Assembly (NCBI GenBank): GCA_047623825.1
Contig: JBLHOS010000043.1
Location: forward strand, 1 to 25,686
Origin: JBLHOS01 sp047623825
GTDB lineage: Bacteria; Pseudomonadota; Alphaproteobacteria; Rhodobacterales; Rhodobacteraceae
Length of the DNA: 25,686 nt
Direction: 5' to 3'
In this document: one piece after another, positions 22,161 through 25,686 of the stretch
How the letters are laid out: each line of letters opens with the position of its first letter
How positions within the stretch are numbered: position 1 is the first letter of the stretch
The notes under the pieces: generated by a model
Database searches by the model: none
What the model saw: the letters and a program-made list of their open reading frames with translations, nothing else
Told to the model about the DNA's origin: nothing
Made by a program: the position numbers and the translations under genes

Positions 22161-22993
22161 AATTATTACTCACAGATCGACTAGCAATCCTCAGCCATCC
22201 TCAACGGATGGCCGTGTTCCGGCTGCTCATGCGGCGCTGTCCGGATGAACTACCCGCTGGTGAAATTGCCGAAGCGTTGCAGCTTAAGGCCAGCACAGCA
22301 TCGGTCTATCTCTCAGCCCTGAACCAAACGCGCCTGATCTCGCAACGTCGGGATGGAACGCGTCTGCTTTATGCGATCAATCTTGATACGGCTCGTGAAG
22401 TCGTTGCGGGACTGTTCGTCGATTGTTGTCGCGGACGGGCAGACCTTTGCCCGCCGCAGTTTTCTGACCTTCTCGGGAGTACGGCCTCCACGGCTGACAA
22501 AAAGTTCAAGGTCCTGTTTGTGTGCACTGGGAACTCTGCACGTTCGATTTTCGCTGAGACGATTTTGCAGGATATGGTGGGTGACAAATTCACAGCTTAT
22601 TCCGCAGGCACGGCGCATCGCTCAGAGTTGAATCCTTTTGCGGTGGAAATGCTCCAGTCGAAGGGACATGATGTGTCGCTGTTGCGGTCCAAAAATATTG
22701 AGGCGTTCCAAGGAGCTGATGCACCGCAGATGGATTTTACCTTTACCGTCTGTGATCGTGCCGCCAATGAAGAATGCCCGACTTGGCCGGGTCAGCCCGT
22801 CTCAGGTCACTGGGGTATGCCGGACCCGGTCAAGGCCACGGGGACGGATGCGCAAAAGCGTCTTGCATTCCATCAGACCTATGGGGCGCTGCATAACCGA
22901 ATTACCGCATTTACCGCCTTGTCGTTCGAAAATTTAAGCCGTGGGTCGCTGCAAAAACATGTGGATGAGATCGGCAAAGAAACTGCCAATTAG
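22157..22993 (+). CDS. ArsR repressor / ArsC arsenate reductase fusion
   Basis: A 278-residue two-domain protein. Residues 1-100 are an ArsR/SmtB winged helix (PQRMAVFRLLMRRCPDELPA, SVYLSALNQTRLISQRRDGT) with cysteines C90, C91 and C98 at its end (FVDCCRGRADLC). A C-terminal CC...C cluster is the As(III)-sensing type known in Acidithiobacillus ArsR. Residues about 116-278 are a low-molecular-weight phosphatase-like arsenate reductase with CX5R loop C123-R129 (VCTGNSARS), further cysteines C199 and C207 (VCDRAANEECP) and D223 in GMPDPVKA. These fit thiol-relay reduction of arsenate to arsenite. Expected role: sensor and enzyme in one cytoplasmic protein. It is the first gene of the operon, possibly leaderless. 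Confidence 0.9.
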   Translation: MELLLTDRLAILSHPQRMAVFRLLMRRCPDELPAGEIAEALQLKASTASVYLSALNQTRLISQRRDGTRLLYAINLDTAREVVAGLFVDCCRGRADLCPPQFSDLLGSTASTADKKFKVLFVCTGNSARSIFAETILQDMVGDKFTAYSAGTAHRSELNPFAVEMLQSKGHDVSLLRSKNIEAFQGADAPQMDFTFTVCDRAANEECPTWPGQPVSGHWGMPDPVKATGTDAQKRLAFHQTYGALHNRITAFTALSFENLSRGSLQKHVDEIGKETAN

Positions 22994-23005
22994 GAATAAC
23001 TCGGT

Positions 23006-24004
23006 ATGACCACTTACGCTCTCAACGGCCTTGGCCGTATTGGTAAACTTGCACTCCGCCCACTGTTGGAGCGCGGTGCAAAGATCGCTTTTATTAATGA
23101 CGCGGTGGGCAATCCCGCAATGCATGCACACCTGCTGGAGTTCGATTCCATCCATGGGCGATGGCCTGCGGCGTTTGTGTCACACGAGAGTTCGATCAGC
23201 ATTGACGGAATACGCATTCCAGTCACCAGCACCTGCAATCTGGAAGACCTACCGCTAGACGGTGTGGATGTGGTGATTGACTGCACCGGGGCATTCAAGA
23301 CGGAATCCAAGCTAGCCCCTTATTTTGCGGCGGGCGTTAAAAAGGTCGTTGTCTCAGCGCCGGTGAAGGATGGGCCAACTGCAAATATCGTCTACGGTGT
23401 TAACGATGACATCTACGACGCTGAGACCCACCAGATTGTGACGGCGGCAAGCTGTACGACGAACTGCCTTGCCCCCGTGGTTAAGGTTCTCCTTGAGGGG
23501 ATTGGCATCAGGCACGGCTCCATCACAACGATACACAATGTGACGAATACCCAAACAATTGTGGATCGCCCCGCCAAGGATTTGCGGCGGGCACGGTCGG
23601 CTTTGACCAACTTGATCCCGACCACCACAGGGTCTGCCACGGCGATTACGCTGATTTATCCCGAATTGGCGGGCAAGTTGAATGGTCATGCGGTGCGTGT
23701 ACCGCTTTTGAACGCATCCATTACCGATTGCGTGTTTGAAATGATCCGTGAAACGACTGTGGAAGAAGTGAACGGCCTGTTCAAAGCGGCTGCTGAAGGC
23801 CCGCTGAAAGGGATCCTTGGGTATGAAACGCGACCTCTGGTTTCCTCGGACTACACCAATGATCAGCGCAGCGGCATTATTGATGCGCCGTCAACGATGG
23901 TCGTGAACGGCACCCAGCTCAAGGTCTACGCTTGGTATGACAACGAATATGGCTATGCGTATCGTCTGGTCGATGTGGCTCTGATGGTTGGTGGCAAGCT
24001 GTGA
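23006..24004 (+). CDS. Arsenic-operon glyceraldehyde-3-phosphate dehydrogenase
   Basis: A 332-residue GAPDH. The N-terminal NGLGRIGKLALRPLLERG (7-24) binds NAD. The catalytic C150 lies in AASCTTNCLAP and its partner H177 in TTIHNVTNTQ. The C-terminal WYDNEYGYAYRLVD is intact. In operons with arsJ, this enzyme uses arsenate instead of phosphate and makes 1-arseno-3-phosphoglycerate for export. Its place, 12 bp after the ArsR-ArsC gene and overlapping arsJ by GTGA, supports that role over glycolysis. AGGAA lies 10 bases before the ATG. Confidence 0.92.
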   Translation: MTTYALNGLGRIGKLALRPLLERGAKIAFINDAVGNPAMHAHLLEFDSIHGRWPAAFVSHESSISIDGIRIPVTSTCNLEDLPLDGVDVVIDCTGAFKTESKLAPYFAAGVKKVVVSAPVKDGPTANIVYGVNDDIYDAETHQIVTAASCTTNCLAPVVKVLLEGIGIRHGSITTIHNVTNTQTIVDRPAKDLRRARSALTNLIPTTTGSATAITLIYPELAGKLNGHAVRVPLLNASITDCVFEMIRETTVEEVNGLFKAAAEGPLKGILGYETRPLVSSDYTNDQRSGIIDAPSTMVVNGTQLKVYAWYDNEYGYAYRLVDVALMVGGKL

Positions 24005-25281
24005 TACGTCCCGCGGGATTTGCCGCCTACATTACGGTGACGGCGGCGTATTGGGCCTTCATGTTGACCGACGGTGCGCTTAGGATGTTGGTTTTGTTGC
24101 ACTTCCACACGCTTGGCTTTTCACCGGTGCAACTGGCTTATCTGTTCGTTCTGTACGAAATCGCAGGTGTGATAACCAACCTCTCCGCAGGATGGATCGC
24201 GGCACGGTTTGGCTTGACCGCCACGCTAAACGTGGGAATTGGGCTGCAAGTCGCGGCGCTATTGGCACTGGCACAGCTTGATCCAGCTTGGAGTGTTACT
24301 GCCTCTGTCGTGTTTGTCATGCTGGTACAGGGGCTGTCTGGCGTCGCAAAAGACTTGGCCAAGATGAGTTCCAAAAGCGCCGTAAAAATTCTTGCCCCAA
24401 CGACGGGTGGCGGGCTTTTCCGATGGGTTGCGATCCTGACTGGATCAAAGAATGCCGTGAAAGGCAGCGGCTTTCTTTTGGGTGCCGTATTGCTGGCCGT
24501 CTTTGGGTTCGTTCCATCGGTTCTGACAATGGCGGCAATTTTGTTTGTCATCCTGATTGGTGTTGTGATTGGCATGCCAACGGGTCTGCCGGTTGGACGC
24601 AAGAACGCGAAATTCTCCGAAGTATTTTCCAAAAACCGCAACATCAACTGGCTGAGTGTCGCACGGTTGTTCCTGTTCGGGGCGCGGGACGTCTGGTTTG
24701 TGGTTGGCATCCCGATCTATTTCTACGTGGTGCTATCGGACGGCAGCACCGAGGGAAATCGCGAAGCGTTCTTCATGATCGGCACATTCATGGCGGTTTG
24801 GACGATCCTATATGGCATTGTCCAAGGGTGGGCGCCTCGCATCCTGAAAGCGACGTTAAGAACAGATGCGGACATCTTGGAATTGGCAAAACGGTGGGTT
24901 GGTCTATTGATCATCGTGCCATCTTTGCTGGCCGGTCTGGTCTGGTTGGTCCCTGATCCATCACGCGCGTTGACCACAACTGTCATACTTGGCCTCTTGG
25001 TATTCGGCGGCATCTTCGCGGTGAATTCTGCCTTACATTCGTTTCTGATCCTCAGCTTCACGGATGCAAAGCGGGTCACGATGGATGTTGGCTTTTACTA
25101 CATGGCCAACGCCGCGGGGCGATTGATTGGCACAGTATTGTCCGGTTTTACATACCAGATTGGCGGACTTCCTCTCTGCCTTGGCACTGCCTGTGTGATG
25201 ATCAGTCTAAGCTGGCTGGCCACTTCGCAACTCAAATCGAGCGAAGCATCTGACGGGACGCCAAAAGGTAACTTACCATAA
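24001..25281 (+). CDS. arsJ: ArsJ, organoarsenical efflux MFS transporter
   Basis: A 426-residue MFS permease starting at GTG 24001, which overlaps the GAPDH stop. About 12 hydrophobic segments span the inner membrane. The opening ITVTAAYWAFMLTDGALRML, then GFSPVQLAYLFVLYEIAGV and GVAKDLAKMSSKSAVK, are distinctive ArsJ blocks. ArsJ exports 1-arseno-3-phosphoglycerate made by the neighbouring GAPDH; outside, the product falls apart to arsenate. The pair gives resistance to As(V) without reduction. The presence of an ArsC domain upstream means two routes coexist in one operon. Confidence 0.92.
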   Translation: MIRPAGFAAYITVTAAYWAFMLTDGALRMLVLLHFHTLGFSPVQLAYLFVLYEIAGVITNLSAGWIAARFGLTATLNVGIGLQVAALLALAQLDPAWSVTASVVFVMLVQGLSGVAKDLAKMSSKSAVKILAPTTGGGLFRWVAILTGSKNAVKGSGFLLGAVLLAVFGFVPSVLTMAAILFVILIGVVIGMPTGLPVGRKNAKFSEVFSKNRNINWLSVARLFLFGARDVWFVVGIPIYFYVVLSDGSTEGNREAFFMIGTFMAVWTILYGIVQGWAPRILKATLRTDADILELAKRWVGLLIIVPSLLAGLVWLVPDPSRALTTTVILGLLVFGGIFAVNSALHSFLILSFTDAKRVTMDVGFYYMANAAGRLIGTVLSGFTYQIGGLPLCLGTACVMISLSWLATSQLKSSEASDGTPKGNLP

Positions 25282-25342
25282 CGAACCCGCTCCCTTGTCG
25301 AAGGTTCGGCATACACCTTCTATCAATCAAACTTAAAACTCT

Positions 25343-25490
25343 TTAGAATCCCAACAGGTGTTGAAGGTCTTTGAGCATCCAACAATAATCGCCTTTGGCC
25401 GCACTGCGGACAAAGCGACCGTTAACAAGGTTAAGACTGTCAATTGATCGTGTGAGCTCGACTGCCATGGCTAAACTAAAAGACATCTTG
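25343..25490 (-). pseudogene. Possible C-terminal gene fragment cut by the IS3 element
   Basis: The minus-strand frame ends ELTRSIDSLNLVNGRFVRSA then KGDYCWMLKDLQHLLGF at a stop near 25343, and it looks protein-like. Its 5' part would run into the presumed left end of the IS3-family element at about 25494. I do not recognise the family. It may be the end of a chromosomal gene interrupted by the insertion, or a chance frame. Confidence 0.3.
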
Positions 25491-25493
25491 GTC

Positions 25494-25686
25494 TTGCCAC
25501 GGTTTAGTTCCGGTGTCTTTCGAGCAATGTTTGCTATGGAGGAGATTAAGAATGGCAACGAGATACACAGACGAGTTTCGGCGTGATGCAGTGCGCATTG
25601 CGGTTACAAGCGGCTTAACGCGGCCCCAGCTTTCATCAGATTTGGGCGTGGGTCTTTCGACTTTGAACAAGTGGGTTCAGAAGCAT
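25494..25686 (+). mobile_element. IS3-family element, left end
   Basis: The start of an IS3-type element is inferred from its OrfA gene at 25552. The stretch TTGCCACGGTTTAGTTCCGG at 25494-25513 looks like a terminal repeat, but the right end is outside the window, so the boundary is not proven. Confidence 0.5.
25552..25686 (+). CDS. IS3-family transposase OrfA, N-terminal part
   Basis: ATG 25552, with GGAGGAG 7-13 bases upstream, starts MATRYTDEFRRDAVRIAVTS, continuing GLTRPQLSSDLGVGLSTLNK WVQKH to the window edge (45 residues). This is the helix-turn-helix head of a Tnp_IS3-type (IS3_IS911 HTH) OrfA, which binds the element's ends. The second frame orfB, with the DDE core, would follow beyond the window. 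It appears intact as far as seen. Confidence 0.85.
   Translation, partial: MATRYTDEFRRDAVRIAVTSGLTRPQLSSDLGVGLSTLNKWVQKH

Overview
The window looks like a chromosomal stretch of a marine alphaproteobacterium, most likely Rhodobacteraceae (roseobacter group). This rests on the protein families seen (tandem DUF2061 protein, short alternative oxidase, roseobacter-type small proteins, photolyase/renalase operon) and on the abundance of decaying insertion sequences. Genus is not resolved and no database search was possible.

Layout. 1-455: right part of an IS630-family element with a frameshifted transposase. 634-2454: tandem DUF2061 membrane protein (-) and a UspA-type stress protein (+). 2655-6027: a three-gene minus-strand cluster (small membrane protein, GST-like protein, FAD monooxygenase) divergent from a LysR regulator. 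6028-7065: a degraded gene, plus an intact 39-residue protein (6539-6658, -) with a near-ideal ribosome binding site. 7066-11627: a tightly coupled plus-strand operon of photolyase-like FAD protein, renalase-like oxidoreductase, ICMT-like membrane methyltransferase, UbiG-like methyltransferase, a broken DUF427 gene and a secreted CIA30-domain protein. 11723-12900: a complete but inactivated IS5-family (IS903-like) element. 13112-17852: small membrane protein, NAD(P)-binding atypical SDR, SufS, alternative oxidase, a 69-residue protein, a FolB-like protein, a PNPOx-like flavoprotein and a TIGR03643/DUF2805 protein. 18009-21114: minus-strand thiamin salvage operon (TPP riboswitch, thiM, thiE, thiD, then an SDR). 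21288-21620: conserved hypothetical. 22121-25281: arsenate detoxification operon (ArsR-ArsC fusion, GAPDH, ArsJ) with an operator overlapping the start codon. 25494-25686: left end of an IS3-family element cut by the window edge.

How the genes work together. In the ars operon, GAPDH makes 1-arseno-3-phosphoglycerate, ArsJ exports it, and the fusion protein supplies both the sensor and an arsenate reductase. The thi operon salvages hydroxymethylpyrimidine and thiazole under TPP control. The photolyase operon looks like a light or oxidative-stress unit, by inference only.

The most unusual observation is a family of about 40-45 bp double-hairpin sequences. Four copies sit inside transposase reading frames: three in the IS5-family transposase (12184-12228, 12414-12457, 12670-12708) and one in the IS630 transposase (1-43, opposite orientation). 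Stem sequences differ between copies yet stay paired. In the IS5 transposase each copy lies next to a catalytic DDE residue. They resemble palindromic elements able to enter coding sequence, and I do not recognise them as a described family.
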